A DNA stretch of 64,000 nucleotides from Blasia pusilla (GCA_050084515.1 CM114271.1:63240001-63304000); one strand, 5' to 3'; positions 45,810-58,800 are shown, counted from the first letter of the stretch. Notes: a model not told the origin generated them from the letters alone. Translations and numbers: made by a program.

Positions 45810-47100
45810 ATGATCACCACAGCATTCTTCCAAGGTTGGGAAGAACGGGGTAGATCGAGCAGTAGTGGTGGTGTGACATTGAGTGGGGTGAGATATCGAG
45901 GGGTTTTTAGTGAGGAGCCACCTCAACTTCCATCCGTGGTTGGATCGCCATCACTAGACAACAGGTCCGGTGATGAGATCGCAGACGAAGGCAGTGTCAC
46001 TTGGCAGGAGATGGACGACATGAGCCATCCAGGCATATGTCGTTTCTCAGGTGCAGTGGGCACCATCGACTTAGATGACTTTATCCATAAGTTTGACACA
46101 TGGTGCAACTTCTAGGAGACACGGACCCCGATATGATTCAACCCTTTCATGGCATGGAAGGGGTTGTTCCAACACTTGGAGGGTCCTTCGATGGATGATT
46201 ATATGGATTTTTTATGGCTATATTTAGTAGAGATTGATTCGTGGAGGATGTATTGGGCTCTAGGGTATGTATCCACTAGTGGTCGCAAGGCATTTGATGG
46301 GATTGTGAGAGGAGAGAGACCCACACCATCAGCCTGGAGACTAGATGGAGAGGAGAGCAATGATACAAGCGATGTGGTAGAAACCTCTAGTGGTAGAGGG
46401 CCACCCAACTTCAGTCCGATAGTGGAGCTCTTCTGATAGTTGGGGAAGAGCTAACAAGGCATACGCACCGAAAAGTTGAAGAGTCTACACAATTTTTAGC
46501 GACGATCGGGTGAGAGTCTGAGAGAGGAATTCACGTGAAGGAGGAGGCTGATCATTGCTACTTATGGAGTGACTGAGGCGCACTTAGTCTAGTATTGGTA
46601 TGGGATTCTGGACCAAGAACTCCAAAGAAGAGTACGAGATGTAGTGTTGATTCACACAACAAATCCCACATTAAAGGTGGTTTTCAAGTTGTTTGAGCGT
46701 ATTAAGCTCAACATGAGTGAGCAGGAGGTAGTGACCATTGGATTTTCCCGAGAGTGTACAGGTCCACGAGTAGCAGTAACCCCACAGTGCCATAGCGGGC
46801 ACCAGTACCACAGGAGTGAGCGAGTGTGCCCAGAGGGCGGATACCGTGAGCTAAGGAGGATACCTAAACCCTAAACCCTAAACCCTAAACCCTAAACCCT
46901 AAACGACCCGTGCCTACGTATGTTGCCCAACAGGGACCAATCATATCTTTTTGGACGTGTGGGGGGCCGCATAGAGAAAGAGATTTCCCACAAGATGGGA
47001 GAGGACCACAAGCGCCTCCGATTGCTCAATAGCCACAAAGGATGGCTGCACCACAGTATCAATGTGACTATTGCCACAAATATGGTCACACTAGGATAGA
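45810..47100 (+). pseudogene. gag of MTase-gypsy copy 2
   Basis: Segments CRFSGAVGTIDLDDFIHKF, AWKGLFQHLEGPSMDDYMDF and, after stops, a GESLREEF-like stretch match the gag of copy 1. A zinc-knuckle remnant CDYCHKYGHTR lies near 47065. TAG, TAA and frameshifts break it repeatedly. At 46864-46904 a telomere-type repeat replaces about 20 bases of the aligned copy 1 sequence. Confidence 0.7.
46864..46904 (+). repeat. interstitial telomere repeat (CCCTAAA)n
   Basis: Nearly six uninterrupted CCCTAAA units inside the gag pseudogene. Flanks on both sides align with copy 1 near 2695, so the array was inserted into, or replaced, a few bases of an existing element. Confidence 0.97.
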
Positions 47101-47499
47101 TGTTTTGACCTTCGTCGAGAGACACGTCTAGAGGTAGACCAAAGGCCTGGGGGCGGTTGTCTTGGAGGAGGCTGAGGAGGTGTTGCTCCTCGCGGTGGTA
47201 GAGGATCACCACCTGCCAGAGGAGATGGAGCGGGAGCACCAAAGTTGGCGCTTCCCTCACGCATCAATCAGTTGGAATAGAGGATTGCTGCCATGACGAT
47301 GATGCAGCTCACGGAAGGCATGGAGCGGAGAGTAGCTAGTGTGACTTCCCTCTCTTACCCTGATCCGGGTGAGGATGTTGCTAGTATGGGATTTATGTGT
47401 AGTGCGGCTCAATTTGAGGCAATTGTGGTGGTGACTCGGGGTGCTATGAGAGTAACTAAGCCATCGAGAGGTAGGGTTAAGATTGACCCACAGGAGGGG

Positions 47500-47997
47500 A
47501 CCCATGGGTGGTAAGCGAGGGTTCCACACTTATTTACGTTGTGAGAGGCACTACATACACCATCGATGGTGACTTGACAACTAACGGTGCCTACAAGTCA
47601 GGCAGGTGCGTCGACGTCACGAGGAGTTGGATTGACAGCTCCTATGCCGGCTTGAGTGGAGTCAATGTTGACCAAAATGTTGGAGGTGGCCTCCAGGGTG
47701 AGCGAGGATCCGCTATTTTCCTCCATAGAGTTGGCAACATTGAGAGTTGGACCAGCTCAGGTGTTCCAGTTGGTTGCTATGTTGTGTGAGCGTGGAGAGG
47801 TAAGTGCGTCTCGTTTAGAGGTAGTTGAGGAGGTGGTGGACTTACCCTCGAAGTAGGTGCTTGGGACGTCCTCCATTGAGACATGGCATGCAGGGGCGGC
47901 GAAGCTGGTAGATATGCCAGCTCGATTGGGGGCGTGTCACCCATGCAGTATATGACTCGACAAGAGATAGTTGTTAGAGTCCGGCCAGAGCATACGA
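47500..47997 (+). pseudogene. protease-side remnant of MTase-gypsy copy 2
   Basis: TATGACTCGACAAGAGATAG and CCGGCCAGAGCATACG (47950-47995) align with TATCACTCGACAGGAGGTCG and CGCCCGAGACATCC in the protease region of copy 1 (about 4002-4050). No full protease frame survives, and the sequence is cut at 47998 by the CACTA-like unit. Confidence 0.5.
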
Positions 47998-48239
47998 CAC
48001 TAGAAGAAATGTGTGGTTTTTATGACTAGGCTATAAATGACACACCAAAAGAATGACTCAAATTATGACTAAAATGGTTGAGTTATAAAATTTATGTTCA
48101 TGCAACTCACCTAGTTATCTCCTTCTGACTAAAGTAGTTATCAATACCCTTCAGTCAAGACTAGTCGTACTTGTTTCACTTGTCTAGTAATACCTAGTCA
48201 TAAGCAACGACTAATTTGCTTAAGTAGTCCATGCTCCAT

Positions 48240-49860
48240 TGGTAAGGGTTTTATTTGTTGTTCTTGGGATATATACCATGCGTTCCTTGGCTGTACGTAC
48301 CGATGGCCCTCTGGAAAACCATTCTTGATTTTTGGACCATATCAACGGGGATGAAAAGGTGTTCTGAAAGAGGAAGATGGCATTGAGTATGAATATTTTA
48401 ACACTTGTGGCATTTTCATGTTAACATACTTTTAACATTTCCTATAACCATTTGATGGTGGTGAAACTTGCCACAAGCCTTGTGATGAAATCCCCCTACA
48501 ATTTCAACAAGAAGGAGTAAAGGAGAAAATGATGGATCAATAAGGAATACGAGGACTTTGACTAGTCTTGTTCCATGACGTTGTATCATTTTCATAATAA
48601 CATGGCGATAAATTTTCTTTCTACCATTGGATGTTAGGGAATATCTGACCTTGCCTTGCCAGTAAGTTCATCTCCATCTTCAACGGTGCAGATCTTCCAT
48701 TGAAGATCCTATGCTAATACCAAAAATCAAAAATATTAATCAGGGTTTACGGTTTTTAATTCCATGTGTGAGTGGTGATTTGCTTTTTTTTTTTTTCTTT
48801 TGCCCTGTATTTTATATATCCTGCCCCAAGAGAAAGAATCATGATTTTTGGACTCATGGTTGAGGAGGAGGGGAGAAAATGATGGATCGAAAAGGAGGAG
48901 GAGGACTTTGAGTAATCTCGTTCCAAGGCGTTGTATCATTTTCATGGTAACATGATGCTAGCTTTTATTTTCACCATTGGATGTTAATAAAACTTTGGCC
49001 AAGCCTTGCTAGTAAGTTCCTCCACATCTTCAACGGTGTCGATCTACCATTGAAGATCCCATGCTAAAATCAAAAATCTTAATTAGGGTTTACGGTTTTT
49101 AATTCCATGTGTGAGTGGTCAATTGCTTTTTATTTTCTTTTGCCCTGGATCTGGTTTGCTCCCCCAGTAAAATTTTCCTGATTTTTGGACTCCTGGTTGA
49201 TGGGGAGGGGAGAAAATGGTGGATTGAGAAGGAAGACAAAGACTTTGAGTAGTCTTGTTCCAAACCATCTTGTCATTTTCATGGTAATATGGTGATGACT
49301 TTACTTCCCACCATTGGATGGTAATGAATCTTTTCCATTCCACTTTCATTAGATTGTTCCACATCTTCAACGGTTGAGATCAACCATTTAAGACCCCATG
49401 CTAATACCAAAAATAAAACCCTTATTTAGGGTTTACGGTTTTTAATTCCATGTGTGACCGGTCATTTGTAATTTTTTCTTTTCCCATGTGTTCTTGGGGT
49501 GTGGGTGCCCCTATGGGAAAAGTTTCATGAGTTTTGATTGTTGATGGGGATGAGAAAATGGATCATGAAGGAAAAGACAGGACATTGAGTAATCTTGTTC
49601 CAAACCGTTGTGTCATTTCCATGGTAATATGGTCATAAATGTTTTTTGCATCTTTGGATGGTGATGAATATTTTCCATAGCATTTCCATTAAATCATTCC
49701 ACATCTTCAACGGCTTAGATATGCCATTTAAGCCCCATTATTGGGAGACACCTCCTTTGGGGTTTTCAATTTTTAAAATCTATATGTGAGTGGCCATTTC
49801 AAGTTTTTTCTTTTCCCTTTTGTTCCTTGTGTTGGGATGCCCCTCTAGGTAAAGTTGCGG
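48240..49860. repeat. about 340-bp tandem repeats in the CACTA-like unit
   Basis: A diverged first unit and four clearer units, recognisable by GGGAGAAAATG starts at 48523, 48873, 49210 and 49552 and by the shared phrases CATCTTCAACGG and GGGTTTACGGTTTTTAATTC. Spacing 350, 337 and 342 bases. No coding content. Confidence 0.9.
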
Positions 49861-50023
49861 CACACATGAGGAAAGCGTTTATCTTTTGCCATGGGGTCTT
49901 GGATGATGCAACAAAACACCGTGGAACACTTAATGAAATTGGAACCACATTGATTTGGCTGATTTCATGTTGAGAGTGAAAACTATACAATTTTGGTTGC
50001 CCATATCTGTTGTCAAAGGGCTC

Positions 50024-50034
50024 TTCTTGTAGTG
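50024..50034. repeat. right-end-type CACTA terminus
   Basis: TTCTTGTAGTG, whose complement CACTACAAGAA is the canonical CACTA terminal sequence. The three bases outside it are AGA, and those outside the left terminus at 47998 are CGA, so the pair 47998/50034 is possible but not proven. Confidence 0.5.
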
Positions 50035-50754
50035 AGATGGATCCTAGGTGGAGTTGTTGGTAATATCCTAGGTTGATGTGGCATATTTAGTCCTAGGTGG
50101 CTTGCTGCGTTAGAGCAGGCATGGGAAGGAATGAACATCCGCATGGCATACAAAAGTTTGGTGTTTGGTTCCCAAATGTAACCATCCTTTGTTAGTCATA
50201 GTTCAGTTAGAATCTATGACATGAAGCGCATAAGTGGGAAAGAATCAACCAAAAAGAAAAAAGACAAGATACATGAGATAAAGATGAGAATGGGGCCATA
50301 GGTTGGTGAAAAGGAAGATAAGGATCAGTTAAGGAAGATGAGGTTGGGACATTAGACTCCAAAGGAGATCCTCTCATGCTTTGAGAGTAGGACATGTGGC
50401 ATAAGGATAGATAGAGCTAATTTGTCTTCATTGTATCTATCTCTAAGTATAGAAAGGAAGAGGAGAGGCCTTGAGGGCATTCTACCTTTGAGCAACTCTA
50501 GAGTGGTTCCGTGAGCTAGAGAGTTACACCAAGTAAGGTGTGTTATGTTTGGCGGGAGAGAGTGTGCACTCGAGTGGGATGGTCGGAGTTTCTCAAGGAG
50601 TGGAAAGTTCGAAGATTAGGGGATTGGGGAGGTCGGGAGGCTGAGAACAATTTGTTGTGAACGTTATGAAGACTTTTACGCCTAGACCACAAGCTCTGAG
50701 TTTGTTGTGAAGACTCTGCTCTCTCAAGATTGTTCCATCTTCTCAGCCGCGGTT

Positions 50755-50931
<177 letters not shown>

Positions 50932-51264
50932 GTTCTCTCTCTTTGCGCAACATCTCGAAGAGCCTTGCAAAACAACGTTCAACTTCTTCTCAGACTTCAA
51001 AGATCGCTCCTCTCTGCAATGTTGTCTTGCTGTTGCCCCAAGCATGTCTGAATATCTAACCAAAGCTATGGCATATCTTGAGCCACTTACACAGAGTTAT
51101 GAGTTATTCGATTGAGAATAAAGCTTGTCGTTCATTGATGTGACTCAAGCTAACCAATCGTCTTCCACGCACTTGCACTGCCTTCCAGATCTGCAAAGCA
51201 ACAATTCTTGACTACTTGATGCACTCAATATCTTGGTGGCTCCGAAGGCTGAAACTTCCTACGA

Positions 51265-51661
51265 TCTACCGGTGTTGAAACTAGACCTACACTTTGTCGC
51301 ACACACTCTTCATCTACAAACCACTCATTGTTCACTTTGCTGACACTCCACTTGAAGTATCGCAAGAGAATACTAGCTTCAGTCCTTGACACGGAAAGGA
51401 ATTTGTGATTGTGGTGACCTCTTCTTCTTGTCGTAGGCGATTGTCCCTCTCATTGAGAATCGTGTAGTTAGAGTGAGGAAGCCTAGAACTCATATGAAGA
51501 TCATCAGTAACGGAGTCATCAAAACCGTAGTTCGGCTTGTCATCGTCATCATCATTGCCCATGGTATTCTCACTCGGCTTGTCATCCTCTTCATTCCTAT
51601 CGTAGAAGTCCCCCTCAGATGTTCCATACCAAGTATCCTGCATTTCATCTTCACTGTCCAT
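51265..51661 (-). pseudogene. captured fragment of an ARIADNE-type RBR E3 ubiquitin ligase gene (exon 1)
   Basis: On the minus strand an ATG at 51661 starts MDSEDEMQD, then an acidic stretch, then NYTILNERDNRLRQEEEV, the start of plant ARIADNE proteins (MDSDDD..., NYTIL-x-E-x-D-I-R-x-R-Q-E). After one frameshift near 51405 it continues as LSVSRTEASILLRYFKWSV and SKVNNEWFVDEECVRQ, matching the conserved ARI N-terminal helix region before the RING1 domain. The fragment ends there; the RING-IBR-RING catalytic part is absent. Intact proteins transfer ubiquitin through a RING1/RING2 relay. Its own 5' side holds the (GA)87 tract, about 160 bases upstream of the ATG. It lies inside a transposable element, so I infer capture from a host gene. 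Recognition rests on several conserved segments. Confidence 0.8.
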
Positions 51662-51814
51662 TGAGAGCGTCAAGAGCGTTTAGGGCGTACGCCAAGATGT
51701 CTCCAATTCCAGGCATGAAGAAAGCTTTTCGAATTTGAGTGGAGGACACACCAACCTAAATCCTCTCCTCCACCTTCGCTTCCCTTGGACGCACAAAGCA
51801 CTCTTCCTTTAAAT

Positions 51815-51994
<180 letters not shown>

Positions 51995-52209
51995 ATTCAG
52001 ATTTAAAAATGAGAAGTTTAGTCTTGCCTATAACTTTGTCCACACAAGAGTTCATAATTCACAACTATGTAATCCAAAACTGACCTTTCATTCTCCTTCA
52101 AGTTGACAATGATCAAGGTAAGAGAGTCCACCTTCTACCAAAGGTCCCATGATCAGAGAACATCCAGAGCGCCCCAATCATCTCTTTTTTTAAGGACTAG
52201 GTCTCCAAA

Positions 52210-53756
52210 ATGTTGAGCAATGCTGAGCGGCAGAAGGAACGGATTGGGAAATACGACACATGCACCTCATGATGAGTATCTTCAGGTCTTGGAACTGTGG
52301 CTTCCCCCATCTCCCACATGTTGTGGATTTAACTATCATGTGCATAGAGTCAGATGTATGGAGAGGGATCACCAAACTTGGTGGATCGTGATCGACCAAA
52401 GAGGGATGTCATTCACAAGAACTCGGAAAAAATCCTGCCACCATTAACTCCCATGTGCATACCCAAGTACAATGTAGAATATGACCGTCAAAATGTGAAG
52501 GGCTTGTGATCATAGATTGGTACTAGAATCTGGAAACATTAGGGACTTGGGTGTCGGAACCCAAGAAAGTTTCCTTTTCGTGGGGGTTAAGATTGATGAC
52601 ATAAGCAAAGATCTTCACGTCCAAGAAGCTCAGAATAATAAAGAAACTAGTCACGTATCTGAGACATGCTCAAGAGTGATTGAATCGAGGATGCTAGATT
52701 AGCATTATCTTGTTTTTTATGAGAAGTTTTGCAATCATTGGTCCTTGGAGGAATTGGTGACGGAATTTCAGCAGATAGTCTCTGAGGGTACTAGCCGCTT
52801 GCTCATGTCTCCAACTATTTACTCGTGTGGTTTTAAGAGGACATTGATTTTTGTATAGTGTATAAGGTGAAATTGAGATGCTTGTCTTTTCATACACTGC
52901 CATGATCAAGAAGATTATGGATGTACATTCACTCTTTTGGTTACCTCTGAAGTTTCTGCCCAAAGTCATTGACGTTACTCTTAGTTTAACACGAGTCTTG
53001 ATGTTTGTCATATGAGAAGCTAAAGAGAAAATTGTCACTCATTTGGCAAAATATGCCCATGATCCCATGAACTATGAGTACTTCCGGAAGGTGTGACGCT
53101 CTTATTCTCTTATGCAGAGTTTATTCCCTGTTATTGCATCCTATGAATCACGCTCCTTTCTGTGGATGAAAATTCAGGGCTTTTCCATGCTCACATGCTA
53201 TTGCCCTGTTGAGTTTCATGAGTCTATCCTACCCACATCAAAGAATGTGATCAAACATGGCATAGTTATTAACTGTCTTTGCTATTTTATTATCCCTTGT
53301 TACTGCCCTTGCTACCATTTGGGAATTTGATCCTAGAGGTGCTTGTTTGCCACAATGCTCTCTCTGATGTATTTTTTGTCTATGTGTCCATGGATTTTGT
53401 AGCTTCATGTGTTGGACCTTTTTCAAGACTGCTTAACAGAGCCTACTGAGAAATTAGTGGAATTTTGCGAAGGTGGGATGTCCAACTGCTGTCTTGGTAA
53501 GTAGAGACTACCGACTCATTTTGATCTATCAGTGATTGGGTTTGATATCCACCTGTATGACCATCATATGACTCTCCATCTTATTAATACTCGAGACCTT
53601 ATCGCTAGTAAGAGTGATTTCATCTTCAAACAAATTCTCTTTGGTAACATGAATAGCTTTGGCCTGTGTGCAGATTCGGCAAATGCTGTGATGTTTGTAA
53701 GAAATGGGGGCATAGCTGTGCTTATCTCCTATCTATCAAGCCATGTGGAGAATACA
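52210..53756 (+). pseudogene. captured fragment of an ARMC7-like armadillo-repeat gene, with introns
   Basis: Four exon-like segments: 52210-52284 (MLSNAERQKERIGKY then, after a small shift, HDEYLQ), about 53015-53090 (EAKEKIVTHLAKYAHDPMNY then EYFRK, ending AAG/GTGTGA), 53403-53496 (LHVLDLFQDCLTEPTEKLVE then FCEGGMSNCC, between TTTTGTAG and GTAAGT) and 53674-53756 (DSANAVMFVRNGGIAVLISY then LSSHVENT, after TGTGCAG and before GTATGA). Joined, these follow plant ARMC7, a small armadillo-repeat protein. Splice phases agree across the third intron. The fragment lacks the last part of the protein and has a frameshift in exon 1. Retained introns show that it was copied at the DNA level. It is divergent from the ARIADNE fragment, with about 550 bases between their ATGs. 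Confidence 0.8.
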
Positions 53757-53762
53757 GTATGA

Positions 53763-55125
53763 ATAAGAATTTTGGATCTTAATGATCAATTTCTTAGTGC
53801 ATCAATGAGCACTACATCATTCTGCCTTCTCTCGTTGGAAGTGTAATGGAATTTCACGAGTGGTATGCCTTTCTCCTTAGGCAGAGAGCCGCGGGGATAG
53901 CATTAAAGACGTATATGCCAAAGTATATCAGCTCATGATTAGATTCAAAACACTAGTGTTACTTTGCAATGATTGAAACCAAGTGAGTGGAGGTAAGCAC
54001 AGAGAATAGCGAGAGAGTTGCTCCTCAACTTGCAAGAACTGGAGAGCTTAAACTTCTCTTGTAGTGGTGTAGACCTTTGATCTCATCAGCGATGACCCAC
54101 GAGTAGGATGTGGTTTGGTAAACGTATTGTGCCATTGCAGATGAGTTGGGAGTTCTAGTCTATCTCGTGTGACGGGAAGATTGTATCTAGGAATTGTGTC
54201 TTGAGATAAATGTTATCTATCAATCTTCAACTTCACGCCCCTCAATAGTAGGTTTTGGGATACAATTTGTAATTAGTAGCGATTGGGTCCAGTTTAGATG
54301 ATGGTAGTGTGCTAGGCGTCTCTTGGAATCCCACTAATTCTCATGTAAGATCTTACTTTTAAGACACTCATGTTCTGTTCTTTTTGCATTTCATCCCCTT
54401 GTAGTTGAGTTGCCATGTTGTTGGTTGTGTACGTGCCCTTCTTCCAAATTATATAATATGCTTAAGTGATGCAATTCAAAATAGAAATGGACATGAGGAT
54501 TTCAATAATTTAAATCCAATTACAAGTGAAAGATATTTCAAAAGGCATTAATAACACATCAAGAACTCCAAAAATGAAATTTACATTCACTATCAATCCT
54601 ATCAATATTATTGGTGCAACGAGCTTTCATTCCGACCTAGTCAATAGAATGACCCTTTCCGTCATATTGTAATGACTATAGGACTAATTTTTTTGTGTCT
54701 AGAACTCCCAAAGTCGTATTATTATATCTACACCAATTGTAGAACCTTCTACTCTAGTCATGAGGCACTACTCGACGAGTGATTAAATGTGACTATATGA
54801 GTACCTTACAACATTGGAAAAAAATTGAAATGACTACACGAGTTGTTGACTATGACTGAATCCGGAAATTTAATGAGTGGTGGAGACGGGACTATTACCA
54901 CCAAGTGGACCTTATCCATGGGGTACACTTGTCACATTGTCAGTGGATATTATGGACTTTTACATGACTAAACATGACTACTGTAGTTATTGATGGTAAC
55001 TAGATAGATACCCTATATATGACTGCATGAGTTGTCTTCCAAAGCCCACATCATCAGTGACATGTCACACCAATTAGTTCACGTCATGCGTTGACGTGTT
55101 ATTATTCCACATCATCTAAATCCCA
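53763..55125. other. right part of the CACTA-like unit, no gene seen
   Basis: AT-rich sequence without coding signal. Many TGACTA/TAGTCA words in either orientation cluster between 54640 and 55040. A CACTACTCGACGAGTG palindrome-like string lies near 54770. Gypsy homology resumes near GGCGAGACATGCC at about 55123. Confidence 0.5.
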
Positions 55126-56460
55126 CGGCGAGACATGCCATGGAAGGTGTCTCTTCCCATGTGGGCGAGACCTCTTCACCATTGTGAGGCATGATTCGAG
55201 AGCTACAGAGGAGTGTCAACAACCTCATGAGGCAAGCGTGGAGTCATGCCTTTAACCCAGAGCAGCAAGAGTCAGGTGGCGATTAGGCTCCTAGATTGGA
55301 GACATTGACACCACTGGATACCACACCCGTTGTGCGGCAGTGTCCAGAGGAGGGTGTTAGGGTGTTAGATCTCTTCGGAGGGATTAGCACTGGATTAGCT
55401 ATGGTGTTGTAGGCAGGAATACAAGTGCATTAGTACCTTTATGTGGAGAGAGATGAGACCACGCGACGAGTATCATTGCGTCATGTGGCGAGATTGGTCC
55501 AAAGGTATCATGAGTTGTTGCTGGTATGTGTTGTACGGGGATATCAGCATACACTACCCGCCGACATCTCTTTGGTGAAGGGCGTAAGTTCTGGATAGAG
55601 TTGGCACCATTCATTTGGCGACTGCTGGATGGCCATGTCAAGGTCATTCATGAGTTGGCCAAGGGTTTGGATTGCGGGATCCAAGATCAGGGATGTTTTG
55701 GGAGATGCTACGAGTAGTGCGACACTTGTAGGAGAGTCAAACATGTTCTCCTGGGTACATTTTGGAGAACGTGACGTTGTTGGAAGACACTCTTGCATGT
55801 GTGATGATGAGTGTGTATCAGGTAAAGTCGTGGATGGGACCTATTGTGTTGTTAGATACAACGAGAGTTGGATCATGTGCTCACCGTCTACGATTATGGT
55901 AGACAAACCTGATACCATCAGGTTTGTCCACCACAAACCTGATGGTATCAGATTTGTCCACCACAGTATTGAGTCGGGCATACGAAGTTTAGAGAGCACC
56001 ACATCTCACATTGGATGTTATTTTGGGCTCAGAGCGTCGATCTCAGGTGGTGACGCGGGATGATAGACCACTATTGGCAATGGCCAATAGGGTGGGGGAG
56101 TTGAGGGTAGCCTACGTTGGTGAGCTTTCGAGCATCCCCTACCTTTTGTTAGGGAGGGCCATGCATGATTTGGGATGAGGTGACCCGATCATTGGAGAAG
56201 CCTATGGTAAATGAGCACGAGCGCGCCATGGAGTTTGCTATGGGTAGTACGGTTGTGCTAGGTATGATTGAGGCATCACGGAGACAAGTGTTGGGGCAGG
56301 CGATGGACCTCAATTGTCTCACATGGATAGTCAGCCTAGGTATGCCTGAGCAGAGATGGATGCGAGTGTCATCCGTGTCGTCATGTCCACGAGCTGGAGC
56401 ATTTCATACAGGGTCTATATAGGCATTGGCTGGGGCCGAGACAAGGAGAGATAGACACCC
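55125..56460 (+). pseudogene. cytosine-5 DNA methyltransferase domain inside gypsy pol, copy 2
   Basis: Motif I is intact as VLDLFGGISTGLA (55362-55400), motif IV as AGWPCQGHS (catalytic Cys codon 55636-55638) and motif VI as GYILENV (ENV at 55765-55773). The motif VIII region reads HRLRLW, stop (from TGG), TN near 55880-55908, and motif X reads QVLGQAMDLNCLTWIVSLG near 56280-56345. Frameshifts near 55580 and 55690 and several TAG/TGA codons make it non-functional. Residues lost in copy 1 (second Gly of motif I, Gln after Cys, Glu of ENV) are present here, which supports the identification and a functional ancestor. A 21-bp inverted duplication interrupts the region at 55905-55955. Confidence 0.85.
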
Positions 56461-56639
56461 ATGGACTTCTTGGGACATCCTATGTAGAGAGTACGAAGGC
56501 GGACACAATAGCACATGTTCATTTTTTGGATATGGAGCATGGTGTAGGAGGTCAGAGTGGAGTGACAATTGCAGAGATGGCTAGGGTTGATACATAGCAA
56601 CCAAATCCCGAGGTTGCATCCTCTCCAAGTGAGGTCTTG

Positions 56640-57250
56640 ATGGGGACTTGGAGCCTATGATAGATCTCAAGTTGATAGGAGGAGAGGGTCGGCGGGTTCA
56701 TAGGTTTCTGAGAGGGCATGTTAGTTGTTTTTCCTTCAGTATGAGAGACTTGGGTACACTAAAGGGTCATACGCCATGCCTACTCCTAAGGAGATCTTTG
56801 ATGCGGTAGGGCATGCAAAGATCTTTAGTACTTGAGATCTCCGTGCTAGCTATCATGAGCTTCCTATCAGGTTGGAGGACAGGGAAAAGATAACATTCTG
56901 GGTGATAGATTGGTTTTGGAGAGATTGTCTGTATTAGTGGCGGTTCTTACCATTTGGGTCGAAGAATGCGCCTGCGGAGTTTCAAATAGTGATGGATAGG
57001 ATTTTGGCTGGCTTGGATTTTGTATGGTGTAACATAGATGATATTCTTATCTTTAGTTCCAGGGTTGAGGAGTATGAGCGATACTTGGAGGAGGTGTTTC
57101 AGCGATAACAATTTCATGGACTGAAGTTACATCCACGCAAGTGCAGATTCTTTCAAAAGCAGATTGAGTACTTGGGACACACCATATACCTGAGTGGATT
57201 AGGTGTTCAGCAAACAAAGGTGGAGGCTATTACGCAGATTCCACGCCCTA
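56640..57250 (+). pseudogene. shortened reverse transcriptase of MTase-gypsy copy 2
   Basis: GRRVHRFLRGHVSCFSFSMR near 56688 is the RT start. The text then jumps from GTLKGH to the PTPKEIFDA segment (about 56775), so roughly 250 bases of early RT are deleted. RFLPFGSKNAPAEF (about 56940-56980) and the catalytic box as NIDDILIFS (Tyr changed to Asn, about 57030) remain, then KQIEYLGHTIYL. The sequence then breaks near 57257, and RNase H is missing apart from a trace before 57390. Confidence 0.75.
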
Positions 57251-57699
57251 TAGATGTGAGTTAAGCACTCTCCCTCATGGGAGCTATACTTTGCCTTTCC
57301 AATGTTTTTCGATCAGCTCGCGTAAGCCACAACGAAGTCCTAACCCATGTTCGAGTTATAGAGATGACATGCAAGCTCGATGGCAAGGAGAGAGGGATGA
57401 GGAGATGGTGCCCGGTTGGCATGCATCTGCGTATCTTTGTTGGTTGACTATGGTAGATCAGCCGCAAGTGGTGACTCTAGTGGTGGGATCGGATGATGAG
57501 TCTTTGGATCCGGAGGTCAGTGAGGAGGCGAGAGGTGATTCTGATATCCATGACGACATGGAGGTTTTGGAGATCTTGCGTACTGGCATCATAGTGAACA
57601 CAGTGAGTGCTAGGAAGCAAGATCGTATCCTACAAAGAGCCAGGAGGTTCATGTGGGAGGGGACTCACATTTTGTGGGTATGGGGATATGGTAGGATAT

Positions 57700-58800
57700 G
57701 AGTGGTACCCCATCCTTCCTAGCAAGTATGAATAGTGTGACATGCCTACAAGGAATTGGGGCATTTTGGAGTAAAGCGTACTTATAGCTTACTCCAAGTT
57801 CAGTATTAGTGGCACAACATGCATATAGAGGTACATCAATTTATGGCCAGATGTATAGTATGTGACCAAGTGCGAGCATCCTTCAATGCTCCCACTTCTG
57901 ATTACATCCTTTTCCGATTATGGGTTTAGGTTATTGATGGAGTTTAGACTTCGCGGGACCTTTGCCATTAACGGGGCGTCATCACAAGTGCGTGTTGGTC
58001 ATGGTGGAGCATTTCTCCAAGTGCATAGAGTTGGTGGCACTATTGGACAAGGTGAGCAAAGGAAACAACTTGTGCATTTCTAGATCGTGTGCTTAGTCAC
58101 TTTGGTGCACCGGCGGAGGTGTCGACTCACCATGGTACGGAGTTCAAGAGAGAGTTTCATGCCTTGCGCTGATAGACCACCGCACCACGTCTAGAGATCA
58201 TCCTGAGGCGGATGGGTTGGAGGAGAGAGTAGTAGAGACGGTGAAGAGAGGATTGCGCAAGTATGGCTTGCAGCGGGGACAATTGAGGGAGTGAGACCTA
58301 CAGTTGCCATGGTTGGCTATGGGCTATCACTTCAGTCGGCAAGAATCCTTGGCGTCATTTTCACCGTACTTTTTGCTCTCTGGGAGAGGGCCAGATTTAC
58401 CTGCAGCTATTCGACTTGACATGGTGGAGGTGTTAGATCTTGATGATCCAGATGTGTGGGTACCAGCAAGAACTCAAAGGGCGGAGATTTTTTGTACAGT
58501 TATGCCCATGGCTTTTGAGAACTTAGCTATTGCTCAGCATAGGGAAATACTGAGGTACACGATCATTCATGGAGGAGGTTATCGTCCAGGAATTAGGAGG
58601 TTTCAACCTGGAGATTACATGTATTTATAGCACACGGCACCCACAACGCTAGAGGTCATTATAGGGCGCATGATTCTACGTTGTGTGCGAGTTGTTACCA
58701 ATCGAAGTCCTCATGTTGGAGGGACAGGATAGTATGGTTTGGAAGGATCATGTACGTGAGTGTGCGCCATGTCACGTTCTGAACGTGGACAAGAAAGTGG
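57700..58800 (+). pseudogene. integrase of MTase-gypsy copy 2
   Basis: The DFAGPLPLTGRHHKCVLVMV region (57950-58005) gives the first core Asp. The second Asp and the Glu regions near 58110-58220 are legible but shifted. The C-terminal half is open at 58304-58630 with PVMPMAFENLAIAQHREIL-like sequence and RRFQPGDYMYL, matching copy 1. TAG codons at 58268 and 58628 and others interrupt it. Confidence 0.8.

Noticed and set aside
46864-46904. Chromosome end
   Set aside because: Only six telomere units, flanked on both sides by one retrotransposon.
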